NCBI GenBank assembly: GCA_037201625.1
Contig: JBBCGR010000004.1
Coordinates: 434,001-498,000, forward strand
Direction of reading: 5' to 3'
Length of the DNA: 64,000 bases
Source: JAMXLO01 sp037201625
GTDB taxonomy: Bacteria > Pseudomonadota > Alphaproteobacteria > Acetobacterales > Acetobacteraceae
Shown here one piece after another: positions 16,444-25,509 of the stretch. Each line of letters opens with the position of its first letter. The stretch's first letter is position 1. The notes beneath the pieces were generated by a model. The model was given only the letters and a program-made list of their open reading frames with translations. It was not told where the DNA came from and made no database searches. Both the position numbers and the translations under genes were made by a program.

Positions 16444-18078
16444 ATGTCGACCGATCAGACCTATGACTACATCGTCACCGGAGCGGGCTCCGCCGGCTGC
16501 GTGCTGGCCGCGCGCCTCTCCGAGAACGGGCGCCACCGGGTGCTGCTGCTCGAGGCCGGCGGCAGGGACAGCAACCCCTGGATCCACATCCCGCTGGGCT
16601 ATGCCAGGACCTTCTGCAACCCGCGCGTCAACTGGATGTTCGACAGCGAGCCGGAACCCAACCTGAACAACCGCGTCATGTACCAGCCGCGCGGCAAGGT
16701 GCTGGGCGGCACCAGCTCGATCAACGGCATGATCTATATGCGCGGCAATCACGCCGACTATGACCAGTGGCGGCAACTCGGCTGCGAAGGCTGGGATTGG
16801 GATTCGGTGCTCCCCTATTTCCGCAAAGCCGAAGACAACGAACGCGGTGCGGACGCGTATCACGGCAGTGGCGGTCCTCTGCGCGTCTCGAACCAACCCT
16901 ACGAATGGGAGATCGGCAGGCTGCTGCTGCAGGCCTGTATCGAGGCCGGCATCAAGCCAAACCCCGACTTCAACGGCGCCGACCAGGAGGGCGCCGGCTA
17001 CTACCAGACCACCACCAACAACCGCCGCCGCTGGAGTACCGCCGCGGCCTATCTGAAGCCCGCGCGCAAGCGGCCCAACCTGGTCGTGCAGACCCACGCG
17101 CATGCCACGCGGGTCCTGGTGGAACATGGCCGCGCGGTCGGCGTCGAATATCGCACGCCGCAGGGACTGCGCACCGCGCGCGCCTCGGTCGAGGTCGTCG
17201 TCTCAGGCGGCGCCTATGGCTCGCCGCAGCTTCTGCTGCTGTCGGGCATCGGGCCGGCGCAGCACCTGCAGGACATGGGCATCGAGGTGCTGCACGACCT
17301 GCCGGGCGTCGGCTCCAACCTGCAGGACCATTTCAACACGTTCTGCGCCTGGCGCATCTCGCGCTCGATCTCGCTCAACGAACTGCACCACAGCATCCCG
17401 CGCCAGATGGTGGCCGGGCTGCAATACGTGCTGTGGCGCGGCGGGCCAATGTCGGGCAACGGCCTCTATGTCGGCGCCCTGGTGCGCAGCGATCCGTCGC
17501 TGGAGCGGCCGGACCTGCAGATGAACATCTCCGCCTGGAGCACGATCGACCGCACGCGCGACGGGATCGTCTCGCACCCGTTCCCCGGGTTCTCGATCAG
17601 CCCGGTGCATCTGCGGCCCGAGGGTCGCGGTACGGTGCGGCTGAAGTCGCCCGACCCGCTGGCACCGCCCGAGATCCGCTTCAACTTCCTGCGCAGCGAG
17701 TATGACATGCGGGCGATGATCAAGGGCATGCGCATCGCGCGCAACATTGCGCGGCAGAACGCGTTGCAGATGCTGCTGGTGGAGGAAACGATGCCGGGTT
17801 CGGCGGTGGCAACCGACGAGCAACTGGCGGAGGATGTGCGCAAGCGGGGCGTGTCGAACCTGCATCCGGTCGGAAGCTGTGGCATGGGTCACGGACCGCA
17901 TGCCGTGGTCGATCCGCGTCTGCGCGTTCACGGCATCGAAGGGCTGCGTGTGGTGGACGCCTCGATCATGCCGTCGATCATCGCCGGCAACACGAATGCG
18001 CCGACCATCATGATCGCCGAGAAGGCATCGGACATGATCCTGGAGGACGCGAAAGCCACTTCGCGGCGCGCCGCCTGA
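16444..18078 (+). CDS. GMC-family FAD-dependent oxidoreductase (choline dehydrogenase-like)
   Basis: A 544-residue GMC oxidoreductase. The N-terminus has the FAD-binding YDYIVTGAGSAGCVLAARLS and LLLEAGG. The GMC signature follows (GKVLGGTSSINGMIYMRGN), and the C-terminus has NLHPVGSCGMG with VVDPRLRVHGIEGLRVVDAS and the final NTNAPTIMIAEKASDMI. Enzymes of this type oxidise alcohols such as choline or other primary alcohols; the substrate cannot be told from sequence. No betaine-aldehyde dehydrogenase is adjacent, so a role in betaine synthesis is not supported. It is the first chromosomal gene after the element. Confidence 0.88.
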   Translation: MSTDQTYDYIVTGAGSAGCVLAARLSENGRHRVLLLEAGGRDSNPWIHIPLGYARTFCNPRVNWMFDSEPEPNLNNRVMYQPRGKVLGGTSSINGMIYMRGNHADYDQWRQLGCEGWDWDSVLPYFRKAEDNERGADAYHGSGGPLRVSNQPYEWEIGRLLLQACIEAGIKPNPDFNGADQEGAGYYQTTTNNRRRWSTAAAYLKPARKRPNLVVQTHAHATRVLVEHGRAVGVEYRTPQGLRTARASVEVVVSGGAYGSPQLLLLSGIGPAQHLQDMGIEVLHDLPGVGSNLQDHFNTFCAWRISRSISLNELHHSIPRQMVAGLQYVLWRGGPMSGNGLYVGALVRSDPSLERPDLQMNISAWSTIDRTRDGIVSHPFPGFSISPVHLRPEGRGTVRLKSPDPLAPPEIRFNFLRSEYDMRAMIKGMRIARNIARQNALQMLLVEETMPGSAVATDEQLAEDVRKRGVSNLHPVGSCGMGHGPHAVVDPRLRVHGIEGLRVVDASIMPSIIAGNTNAPTIMIAEKASDMILEDAKATSRRAA

Positions 18079-18117
18079 CGCTGTGTGATCCCGAGGGAGC
18101 GTCCGCGTCGGCGGCGG

Positions 18118-19551
18118 CTACTTCACCGTCGCCACACGCAACGAATTCGTCGCGCCCGACTGGCCGAACGGCACGCCGGCGGCGACGACGATCTCGTCGC
18201 CAGCCTGGGCGAAGCCTTCGGTCTGCGCCACGCGCAGCGCCCGCGTGACCGCCTCGGTCATCGAATGCGCATCGGCCGTCACCATCGCATGGACGCCCCA
18301 CACGACGGCCATGCGCCGCGCGGTGTACAGATGCGGGGTCAGCCCAATGATCGGTGCATCCGGACGCTCGCGTGCCAGCCGCAGCGCCGTGGCGCCCGAC
18401 GCCGTATAGGCAACGACGGCCTTCGCACCGATCGTGTGGCACACCTGCCGCGCCGCCGCGCAGATCGCATCCGCGGTGGCGTGTTCCGGTTCCGCACGGC
18501 TCGCCTCGATCATCGCGCGCCAGCCGGTGTCCTGTTCCACCCGGGCCACGATGCGGTCCATCATGTTGACCGCCTCGAACGGGTACTGCCCCGCCGCGGT
18601 CTCGGCCGACAGCATCACCGCATCCGCACCATCGAACACCGCCGTCGCAACGTCCGAGGCCTCGGCTCGTGTCGGTGAGGGTGCGCTGATCATGCTCTCC
18701 AGCATCTGCGTGGCCACAACAACGGGTTTGCCGAGTTGCCGCGCGACGCGGACGATGCGCTTCTGCGCCAGCGGCACCTCCTCGGGCGGCAGTTCGACGC
18801 CCAGGTCGCCGCGCGCCACCATCACCGCGTCGGTAAGCTGCATGATCGCGTCGAGGTTCTCCAGCGCCTGCGGCTTCTCCAGCTTCACCATCACCCAGGC
18901 GCGCCCGCGGATCAGCGCCTGCGCTTCGGCCACATCCTCCGGGCGCTGAACGAAGGACAGACCGATGTAGTTCGCGCCATGCTCGAGCGCGAATTCCAGG
19001 TCGTCGCGGTCCTTCTCGGTCAGCGCCGGGATCGGCAGTACGACGTCGGGCACGTTGACACCCTTGCGGTCGGACAGCGGGCCGCCCACGACCACCTCGG
19101 TGTCCAGAGCATCGGCCCGCTTGCGCACCACGCGCAACCGCAGCTTGCCATCGTCCAGCAGCAGCGAGCAGCCGATCTGTGCCGCCTCGATGATCTCCGG
19201 GTGCGGCAGGTTGACGCGCGACGCGCTGCCCGGCGTCGGGTTGAGGTCGAGTTGGAAGTTCTGGCCGGTCTGCAGGAACACGCGCCCGCCCGAGAAGCGG
19301 CCGACGCGCAGCTTCGGTCCCTGCACATCGGCCAGGATGCCGATCGGCCGGTCGAACCGCTCCTCGAGCTGGCGGATCATGGCGAAGCGGGCGGCGTGGT
19401 CCTCGTGCGTGCCATGGCTGAAATTGAGCCGGAACACATCGGCACCGGCCTGGAACAGCCGGGTGAGTACCTCCATCGTCGAACTTGCCGGCCCGAGAGT
19501 GGCAATGATCTTGGTGCGCCGGCGACGGCGCAGCTTCGGTCGTGTGGCCAT
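18118..19551 (-). CDS. pyk: Pyruvate kinase
   Basis: A 477-residue pyruvate kinase, normal length. KIIATLGPAS at the N-terminus, the FRLNFSHGTHEDH substrate region, ADVQGPKLRVG, KLEKPQALENLDAI with the catalytic lysine, and the MVARGDLGVELPPEEVPLAQ signature are all present. The N-terminus is unusually basic (MATRPKLRRRRRTK). It converts phosphoenolpyruvate and ADP to pyruvate and ATP in the cytoplasm. It lies 10 bases downstream of a glycerate kinase on the same strand, an order like ttuD-ttuE of tartrate utilisation, so the pair may feed glycerate into pyruvate. Confidence 0.95.
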   Translation of the reverse strand: MATRPKLRRRRRTKIIATLGPASSTMEVLTRLFQAGADVFRLNFSHGTHEDHAARFAMIRQLEERFDRPIGILADVQGPKLRVGRFSGGRVFLQTGQNFQLDLNPTPGSASRVNLPHPEIIEAAQIGCSLLLDDGKLRLRVVRKRADALDTEVVVGGPLSDRKGVNVPDVVLPIPALTEKDRDDLEFALEHGANYIGLSFVQRPEDVAEAQALIRGRAWVMVKLEKPQALENLDAIMQLTDAVMVARGDLGVELPPEEVPLAQKRIVRVARQLGKPVVVATQMLESMISAPSPTRAEASDVATAVFDGADAVMLSAETAAGQYPFEAVNMMDRIVARVEQDTGWRAMIEASRAEPEHATADAICAAARQVCHTIGAKAVVAYTASGATALRLARERPDAPIIGLTPHLYTARRMAVVWGVHAMVTADAHSMTEAVTRALRVAQTEGFAQAGDEIVVAAGVPFGQSGATNSLRVATVK

Positions 19552-19561
19552 CGTGGTTCCT

Positions 19562-20836
19562 TCAGGCGATCAGGATGGCGCGGACGTCATTGACGTTGGT
19601 GAGCGTCGGGCCGGTGCGGACCGCATCGCCGAGCGCGGCGAACAGCGTGTGTCCGTCGTGGCCGGTCAGCATGGCGCGCGGGTCCATGCCGAGCGCGCGC
19701 GCACGTTGCAGCGTGTCGGGCGTGACCAGGGCGCCGGCGATGTCGTCCATGCCGTCGAGCCCGTCGGTATCGCCGGCGATCGCCCAGATCCCCGCCGCAC
19801 CGCCGAGGGCGACCGCCAGCGAGAGCAGGAACTCGGTGTTGCGGCCGCCATGTCCGGCAGGTCCGTCGCCCAGCGTGACGGTCGTCTCGCCACCGGACAG
19901 CACGACGGCGGGCGGGGGGAGCGGCGCGCCGTGGGTGCGGATGCTGCGGGCGATGCCGGCCTGCACGATGGCCATCTCGCGGGCCTCCCCCTCCAGCGCA
20001 TCGCCCAGCACGAGCGGCGCAAGACCGAGGGACCGCGCCTCCTCCGCCATGCGCCGCAGCGCCATCATCGGCGTCGCGATCAGGTGGAACTCGCTGTCCG
20101 GCAGTTCATCGGCGGTCGGCGTCTCATCGGCTGCCTGCGCCAGCCGCGCCGCCACCTCGGGCGAGGGCTTGATGCCGTAGCGGGCGATGATCGCGCGGGC
20201 ATCGGCGAAGGTGGTCGGGTCCGGCACGGTGGGGCCGGACGCGATCACCGCCGGGTCGTCACCGGGCACGTCGCTGATCGCCAGCGTGACCACGCGCGCC
20301 GGCCGTGCCGCCGCCGCCAGCCGGCCGCCCTTGATCGCGGAGAGGTGTTTGCGGACGCAATTCATCTCCGAGATGTTGGCACCCGAGGCGAGCAGCGCAC
20401 GGTTGATGGCCTGCTTGTCCGCCAGCGTGAGGCCCGGTGCCGGCGCGGCGCACAGGGCCGAGCCGCCGCCCGAGATCAGCGCCAGCACCAGGTCGTCGGA
20501 GCGCAGGCCGCGCACGCGCTCCAGCAGGCGCCACGCACCCCGCTCGCTGTTGGCGTCGGGCACCGGGTGGGAGGCCTCGATCACCTCGATCCGCCGCGTC
20601 GGCACGTGGTGGCCGTAGCGGGTGACCACGGTGCCCTCCAGCGCCACGTCGGGCCAGGCATCCTCCAGCGCGGCGGCCATCACCGCGGCCGATTTGCCGC
20701 AGCCGACCACGATGCAGCGGCCCTCGGGCTTCGCCGGCAGATGGTCGGCCAGCACCTTGCGCGGGTCGGCGGCGGCCACCGCGGCGTCGAACAAGGTCCT
20801 GAGCGCCGCTCGGGCGCGCGCATCGTCCCACACCAT
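19562..20836 (-). CDS. Glycerate 2-kinase (DUF4147/MOFRL family)
   Basis: A 424-residue member of the glycerate kinase family once annotated as hydroxypyruvate reductase TtuD. The N-terminal DUF4147 domain includes GCGKSAAVMAAALE, EASHPVPDANSERGA and LISGGGSALC. The C-terminal MOFRL domain includes SGGETTV, GHGGRNTEFLLSLA and AGDTDGLDG. It phosphorylates D-glycerate, usually to 2-phosphoglycerate. It is followed by pyk after 10 bases, so the two form a likely operon. It is divergent from the DUF1244 gene with an 88-base shared upstream region. Confidence 0.9.
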   Translation of the reverse strand: MVWDDARARAALRTLFDAAVAAADPRKVLADHLPAKPEGRCIVVGCGKSAAVMAAALEDAWPDVALEGTVVTRYGHHVPTRRIEVIEASHPVPDANSERGAWRLLERVRGLRSDDLVLALISGGGSALCAAPAPGLTLADKQAINRALLASGANISEMNCVRKHLSAIKGGRLAAAARPARVVTLAISDVPGDDPAVIASGPTVPDPTTFADARAIIARYGIKPSPEVAARLAQAADETPTADELPDSEFHLIATPMMALRRMAEEARSLGLAPLVLGDALEGEAREMAIVQAGIARSIRTHGAPLPPPAVVLSGGETTVTLGDGPAGHGGRNTEFLLSLAVALGGAAGIWAIAGDTDGLDGMDDIAGALVTPDTLQRARALGMDPRAMLTGHDGHTLFAALGDAVRTGPTLTNVNDVRAILIA

Positions 20837-20924
20837 TCGGCTCGCTTCTCCCGTACGCTCGCGGCGGAGTATGGCGAAGCGCCGCGCGACGCGCCATCTT
20901 CAGCCAGGTTGGAGGAGGGTTGTC

Positions 20925-21236
20925 ATGACCGCACCGCAGTTCGACGACAAGACCCGCACGGAGCTGGAAGCCGCCGCGTTCCGCCGCCTGGTGGAGCATC
21001 TCCGTGAACGCACCGATGTGCAGAACATCGACCTGATGAACCTCGCCGGTTTCTGCCGCAACTGCCTGAGCCGCTGGTACCGCGAGGCGGCGGAGACGCA
21101 GGGCATCGGCCTCGCCGATCCGGATGCGCGCGAGATCGTCTACGGCATGCCGTACAAGGAATGGCAGGCGAAATACCAGCAGGAGGCGAGCGCCGGGCAG
21201 AAGGCCGCGTTCGACAAGGCCAACCCAGGTCATTGA
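20925..21236 (+). CDS. DUF1244 family protein
   Basis: A 103-residue soluble protein from ATG 20925, preceded by GGAGGAGGG. It matches the DUF1244 pattern: LVEHLRERTDVQNIDLMNLA, then GFCRNCLSRWYREAAE and YGMPYKEWQAKYQ. The FCRNCLSRWY motif with two cysteines is characteristic. The family is widespread in alphaproteobacteria and gammaproteobacteria and has no established function. It lies 53 bases before gapR on the same strand, possibly one transcript. Confidence 0.88.
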   Translation: MTAPQFDDKTRTELEAAAFRRLVEHLRERTDVQNIDLMNLAGFCRNCLSRWYREAAETQGIGLADPDAREIVYGMPYKEWQAKYQQEASAGQKAAFDKANPGH

Positions 21237-21289
21237 CCGCGCCGGGTGCGGCAGCTATCCCCGCCGCCCTTGCGGGTCGGAGGGAAACG

Positions 21290-21559
21290 ATGGCGCTGCA
21301 CGCGGTGGAGAAGGAAGACACCCAGACCGGCGGCATCGCCGCCGACCGGCTGCGCAGCCTCGTCGACCGCATCGAGCGGCTGGAGGAAGAGCGCAAGGCA
21401 CTCGGCGGGGATATCCGTGACATCTACGCCGAAGCGAAGTCCGCCGGGTTCGACGTGAAGGTGCTGCGCCAGCTCATCCGCATCCGCAAGCAGGAGCCGG
21501 CGGATGTCGAGGAGCAGGAGACGCTGCTGGACGTCTATCGCCGCGCCCTCGGGATGTAG
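21290..21559 (+). CDS. gapR: GapR-family nucleoid protein (DUF2312)
   Basis: An 89-residue protein from ATG 21290 with GGAGGG upstream. The sequence (LRSLVDRIERLEEERKALGG, then DIYAEAKSAGFDVKVLRQLI and ETLLDVYRRALGM) matches DUF2312/UPF0335, the family of Caulobacter GapR. GapR binds overtwisted, AT-rich DNA and supports replication and topoisomerase action. The N-terminal half is a predicted coiled coil, as in the GapR tetramer. Length is typical. The family assignment is firm; the exact role in this organism is inferred. Confidence 0.88.
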   Translation: MALHAVEKEDTQTGGIAADRLRSLVDRIERLEEERKALGGDIRDIYAEAKSAGFDVKVLRQLIRIRKQEPADVEEQETLLDVYRRALGM

Positions 21560-21657
21560 CGGGGGCGTTGAAGCGCGGGGGCGGCGCTGTAATGTAATCC
21601 GGGCACCCGGCGAACCGATCAAAAGATCGGCCCGCCGGGGCCGGTGTATAGACCAGC

Positions 21658-21687
21658 GGCGGATGAGGAGTGTGATCCTCGTCCGCC
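21658..21687. terminator. Strong hairpin between convergent genes
   Basis: GGCGGATGAGGA pairs with TCCTCGTCCGCC (12 bp, one G-T) around a 6-base loop. It lies about 100 bases after gapR and 130 bases before the end of the convergent acyl-CoA ligase gene, so it could end transcripts from both sides. No T-run follows, so a role in mRNA 3'-end protection or Rho-dependent termination is as likely as intrinsic termination. Confidence 0.45.
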
Positions 21688-21697
21688 ATCTACCCCA

Positions 21698-21747
21698 CCG
21701 GAAGCGCAGCGCAATGCTCAGCCCGGAAGCGCAGCGCAATGCTCAGC
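21698..21747. repeat. Perfect 25-bp tandem duplication
   Basis: A 25-base unit beginning CCGGAAGCGCAGCGCAATGC occurs twice head to tail (21698-21722 and 21723-21747) without mismatch. Each unit ends in AATGCTCAGC, and the second runs into a small palindrome CAATGC-TCA-GCATTG. It lies in the non-coding gap between gapR and the acyl-CoA ligase and looks like a recent slippage duplication. Confidence 0.7.
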
Positions 21748-21816
21748 ATTGTCCTGGCTCCAGTGGCGGCACGATTGCCGCAGATGCAGCATGCGCGCGC
21801 GGGATGAAGAGACGTT

Positions 21817-23532
21817 TCAGTCGTGCAGCTTCGCCAAGACGTCGGTATTGGCGCGGATCACCAGCATGCGGCGGATCTTCTGGGTCGGCGTGAGCAGGCC
21901 GTTCGCCACGGTGAACGGCGCCACCACGGCGTGCCTGCGGATCCGTTCGGTCACCGACAGGCGCACGTTCACCCGGTTGACGGCCAGGGCCGCCGAGACA
22001 TCGTCATGCCCATCGGCAGGCACCACCAGCGCTGTCAGCGATGAGCGTCCATCGCCGGCCACGACCGCCTGCGAGATCTCGGGCTCGGCCATCAGCATGC
22101 CCTCGATCTTGGCGGGCGAAACGTTCTCGCCGCCCGACAGCACGATCATGTCCTTCTTGCGATCGGTGATGCGGAGATAGCCGTCCGCCTCCAGCACGCC
22201 GATGTCGCCGGTATGCAGCCAGTGATCGCGGATCGCCGCCGCGGTCGCGTCGGGCAGCCCCCAGTAGCCCTCCATCACCAGGTCGCCCCGCACCAGGATC
22301 TCGCCATCGTCGGCAATCCGCAGGTCGACGCCCTGCAGAACGCGGCCGACCGTGTCGATACGGATCCCGTCCGGCGGGTTGGCGCTGATCACCGGTCCCG
22401 CCTCGGTCTGTCCATAGCCCTGCATGATCATCAGGCCGAGCGCCAGGAAGAACCGGCCGACATCGGGCTCCAGCCGGGCGCCGCCTGACATCGCCGCCTT
22501 CAGCCGGCCGCCGAAGCGGTCGGCGATCCTGCGCCGCACCAGCCGGTCCAGCACCAGATCGGCCAGCCGCTCGCCGAGCGTCAGGCGTTCGCCGTCGACC
22601 CGCCGCAGGCCCAGTCGCAGCGCATGCCCGAACAGCGCCTGCCGCCAGCGCGGCTGCCGCGCCACCTGGGTCAGCACCCGGCTTCGGATCACCTCCAGCA
22701 CCCGCGGCACCGCGGTCAGGATCGTCGGCTGCACCGTCAGCATGTCCGCGGCCAGGTGCTCGACGCCGCGGCAGTACACGATCTCGGTGCCGATGCTGGG
22801 CAGGAAGAACAGGCCGACCGTATGTTCATAACTGTGCGAGATCGGCAGGTACGACAGATACACCTCGTCCTGCAGGCGCAGCGGCCGCAGCAGTTCGAAC
22901 GCGCCGCGGCAGTTCGACAGGATGGAGCGGTGCGGCAGCATCACGCCCTTGGGCGCGCCGCCGGTGCCCGAGGTGTAGATCAGGCACGCGAGCGCCGTCG
23001 CAGGAATCGCCGCCGCCTCCAGCGCGATGTCGTCGGGCGTGCCGGCGTCGGCCACCAGCGCCCCCCAGTGCATCAGCCGCGGCGAACCGCCCGCATCGTC
23101 CGGCGGCCCCTCGATCACCACCAGCAGGTCGATCCCCCGTGCCTGCCGCGCCGCCTCGAGCAGGTTGCCGGCGAGGGCAGGGGTGGAGACGATCGCCACC
23201 CGCGCGCCCGAATCGCGCAGGATATGCGCGTGATCCGCGATCGTGTTGGTCGTGTAGGTCGGCACCGGCACGGCGCGGAGTGCCATCAGCGCGGTCTCCG
23301 CGACGGCATATTCCGGGCGGTTCTCCGCGACGATCAGCACCCGGTCGCCGGGCCCCACGCCGGCGGTGCGCAGATGGCGCGCGCAGGACGCCGCCATCCG
23401 GCCGAACTCTCCCCACGTCACCGAATGCCAGGCGCCGTCCCGGAAGGCGCGCAGCAGAGGCTTGTCCGGCCAGGTCCGCGCGAGCGCGAACATCATCGCT
23501 GGCAGGTTGGGCCAGGTCGCATAGTGCTCCAC
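21817..23532 (-). CDS. Long-chain fatty-acid--CoA ligase (AMP-dependent synthetase)
   Basis: A 571-residue acyl-activating enzyme of FadD15-like type. Core motifs are visible: LIYTSGTGGAPKGVML (P-loop), the YLSYLPISHSYEHT segment, GYGQTEAGPVIS, the WLHTGDIGVLEADGYLRITD signature, and DRKKDMIVLSGGENVSP. It forms acyl-CoA from fatty acid, ATP and CoA. The C-terminal catalytic lysine region ends in LTPTQKIRRM. It is monocistronic and divergent from pepF with about 100 bases between starts. Confidence 0.9.
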   Translation of the reverse strand: MEHYATWPNLPAMMFALARTWPDKPLLRAFRDGAWHSVTWGEFGRMAASCARHLRTAGVGPGDRVLIVAENRPEYAVAETALMALRAVPVPTYTTNTIADHAHILRDSGARVAIVSTPALAGNLLEAARQARGIDLLVVIEGPPDDAGGSPRLMHWGALVADAGTPDDIALEAAAIPATALACLIYTSGTGGAPKGVMLPHRSILSNCRGAFELLRPLRLQDEVYLSYLPISHSYEHTVGLFFLPSIGTEIVYCRGVEHLAADMLTVQPTILTAVPRVLEVIRSRVLTQVARQPRWRQALFGHALRLGLRRVDGERLTLGERLADLVLDRLVRRRIADRFGGRLKAAMSGGARLEPDVGRFFLALGLMIMQGYGQTEAGPVISANPPDGIRIDTVGRVLQGVDLRIADDGEILVRGDLVMEGYWGLPDATAAAIRDHWLHTGDIGVLEADGYLRITDRKKDMIVLSGGENVSPAKIEGMLMAEPEISQAVVAGDGRSSLTALVVPADGHDDVSAALAVNRVNVRLSVTERIRRHAVVAPFTVANGLLTPTQKIRRMLVIRANTDVLAKLHD

Positions 23533-23631
23533 GTCACCTCCCGCGCTCGGCGGCCTCGCCGCCGCAACCCTTTGACCGGCGTCCCTACTACCTTACATGC
23601 ATGATGACCGCAGCCTCGTGAGGACGCATTG

Positions 23632-25434
23632 ATGCCCCAGACCGCCCAGGCCGACGCCGCTGCCCGCCACGAGACGCCGGAGGATCTTCCGACCTGGGAC
23701 CTGAGCGACCTCTATCCGGGACCCGAGAGCCCGCAGGTCGAGGCCGATTTCGCCGCGGCCGAGCAGGCGGCGCGCGCCTTTTCCGGGGCAAATCAGGGAC
23801 GCCTCGGGCCGATGCGCGGCGATGCCCTGGCCGCCGCCATCGCCGAATACGAACGGATCGAGGAGATCCTCGGCCGGCTGATGTCGTACGCCCGGCTGCT
23901 GTTCTCCGGCAATTCCACCGATCCCGCGATCGGCCGCTTCTACCAGATGGTGAGCGAACGCGTGACCGGGATCAGCAGCCATCTGCTGTTCTTCACGCTG
24001 GAACTCAACCGGCTGGACGAAGCGGAGATGGAGCGCAAGCTGGCCGACCCCGCGCTCGCCCGCTGGCAGCCCTGGCTGCGCGATCTGCGCGTCTTCCGTC
24101 CGCACCAGCTTGCCGACGAGTTGGAGAAACTGCTGCACGAAAAGGAGGTGACGGGCCGCAGTGCCTGGAGCCGGCTGTTCGATGAGACCATCGCCGGCAT
24201 GCGCGTGCCGATCGGCAATGACCGGCTCACGGTCACCGACGCGCTCAATCGCCTGTCGGACCGTGACCGGACGGTGCGCGAGGCCGCCGGCCACGCGATC
24301 GGCGAGGCGTTCGGCGAGCGGTCGCGGCTGTTCTCGCTGGTCACCAACACGCTGGCCAAGGACAAGGAGATCCTCGACACGTGGCGCCACTACCCGCGCC
24401 CCGGCACCGCGCGCAACCGCGCCAACATGGTGGAGGATGCTGTCGTCGATGCGCTGGTGGGCGCGGTGCGGGCCGATTTCCCGCGGCTCGCGCATCGCTA
24501 CTATCTGCTGAAGGCGAAATGGCTCGGCCTGCCGAAGCTGCAGCACTGGGACCGCAACGCGCCGCTGCCGGACGATGACGACAGCCTGATCGGCTGGAAC
24601 GAAGCGCGCGAGCGGGTGCTGTCGGCGTATGGCGCGTTCAGCCCGGAACTCGCCTCGATCGGCCGGCGCTTCTTCGATCGGCCGTGGATCGACGCGACGC
24701 TGCGGCCGGGCAAGGAGGGTGGCGCCTTCGCCCATCCGACGGTGCCGTCGGCGCATCCCTACCTGCTGCTGAACTATCACGGACGGACGCGCGACGTGAT
24801 GACGCTGGCGCATGAACTCGGCCACGGCGTGCACCAGGTGCTGGCCGCCGAGCAGGGCTACCTGATGTCGGGCACGCCGCTGACCCTCGCCGAGACCGCG
24901 AGCGTGTTCGGCGAGATGCTGACCTTCCGCGCGCTGCTCGACGCGGCCGAACCCAGGCGGCGGCGGATCATGCTCGCGGCCAAGGTCGAGGACATGCTGA
25001 ACACGGTGGTCCGCCAGATCGCGTTCTACCATTTCGAGACCCTGCTGCATGACGAACGCCGCTCGGGCGAACTGGTGCCGGACCGGATCGGCGAACTGTG
25101 GATGCAGGTGCAGACCGAGAGTCTCGGCCCCGCCTTCGAATTCACGCCCGAGTACAGCGTGTTCTGGGCCTATGTGCCGCACTTCATCCACTCGCCGTTC
25201 TATGTCTATGCCTATGCATTCGGCGACTGCCTGGTGAACGCGCTGTATTCGGTCTTCCAGACCGGGCATCCCGGCTTCCAGGCCAAGTACCTGGATATGC
25301 TGCGCGCCGGCGGCACCAAGCGGCACAAGGAACTGCTGGCGCCGTTCGGGCTCGATGCGTCCGATCCGGCCTTCTGGCGGCGCGGCCTCGACGTGATCTC
25401 CGGCTTCATCGACGAGTTGGAGGCAGCGGCATGA
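23632..25434 (+). CDS. pepF: Oligoendopeptidase F (M3 family)
   Basis: A 600-residue M3B zinc metallopeptidase. The zinc motif HELGHGVHQ is near residue 393 with the downstream glutamate in LAETASVFGEML. The N-terminal part (TWDLSDLYPG, then AFSGANQGRLG) is characteristic of PepF. ATG 23632 is chosen with GAGGA 8 bases upstream; an in-frame TTG one codon earlier is unlikely. It is a cytoplasmic peptidase that cleaves short peptides. It is followed after 75 bases by an ABC1-type kinase gene. Confidence 0.92.
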   Translation: MPQTAQADAAARHETPEDLPTWDLSDLYPGPESPQVEADFAAAEQAARAFSGANQGRLGPMRGDALAAAIAEYERIEEILGRLMSYARLLFSGNSTDPAIGRFYQMVSERVTGISSHLLFFTLELNRLDEAEMERKLADPALARWQPWLRDLRVFRPHQLADELEKLLHEKEVTGRSAWSRLFDETIAGMRVPIGNDRLTVTDALNRLSDRDRTVREAAGHAIGEAFGERSRLFSLVTNTLAKDKEILDTWRHYPRPGTARNRANMVEDAVVDALVGAVRADFPRLAHRYYLLKAKWLGLPKLQHWDRNAPLPDDDDSLIGWNEARERVLSAYGAFSPELASIGRRFFDRPWIDATLRPGKEGGAFAHPTVPSAHPYLLLNYHGRTRDVMTLAHELGHGVHQVLAAEQGYLMSGTPLTLAETASVFGEMLTFRALLDAAEPRRRRIMLAAKVEDMLNTVVRQIAFYHFETLLHDERRSGELVPDRIGELWMQVQTESLGPAFEFTPEYSVFWAYVPHFIHSPFYVYAYAFGDCLVNALYSVFQTGHPGFQAKYLDMLRAGGTKRHKELLAPFGLDASDPAFWRRGLDVISGFIDELEAAA

Positions 25435-25509
25435 CCGCGGACGACGGCACGTCGCTCCCCTCGTGTACCGGCGCTCCTGACACAGTCCCGACAACCGCTG
25501 CCAGCCTCG

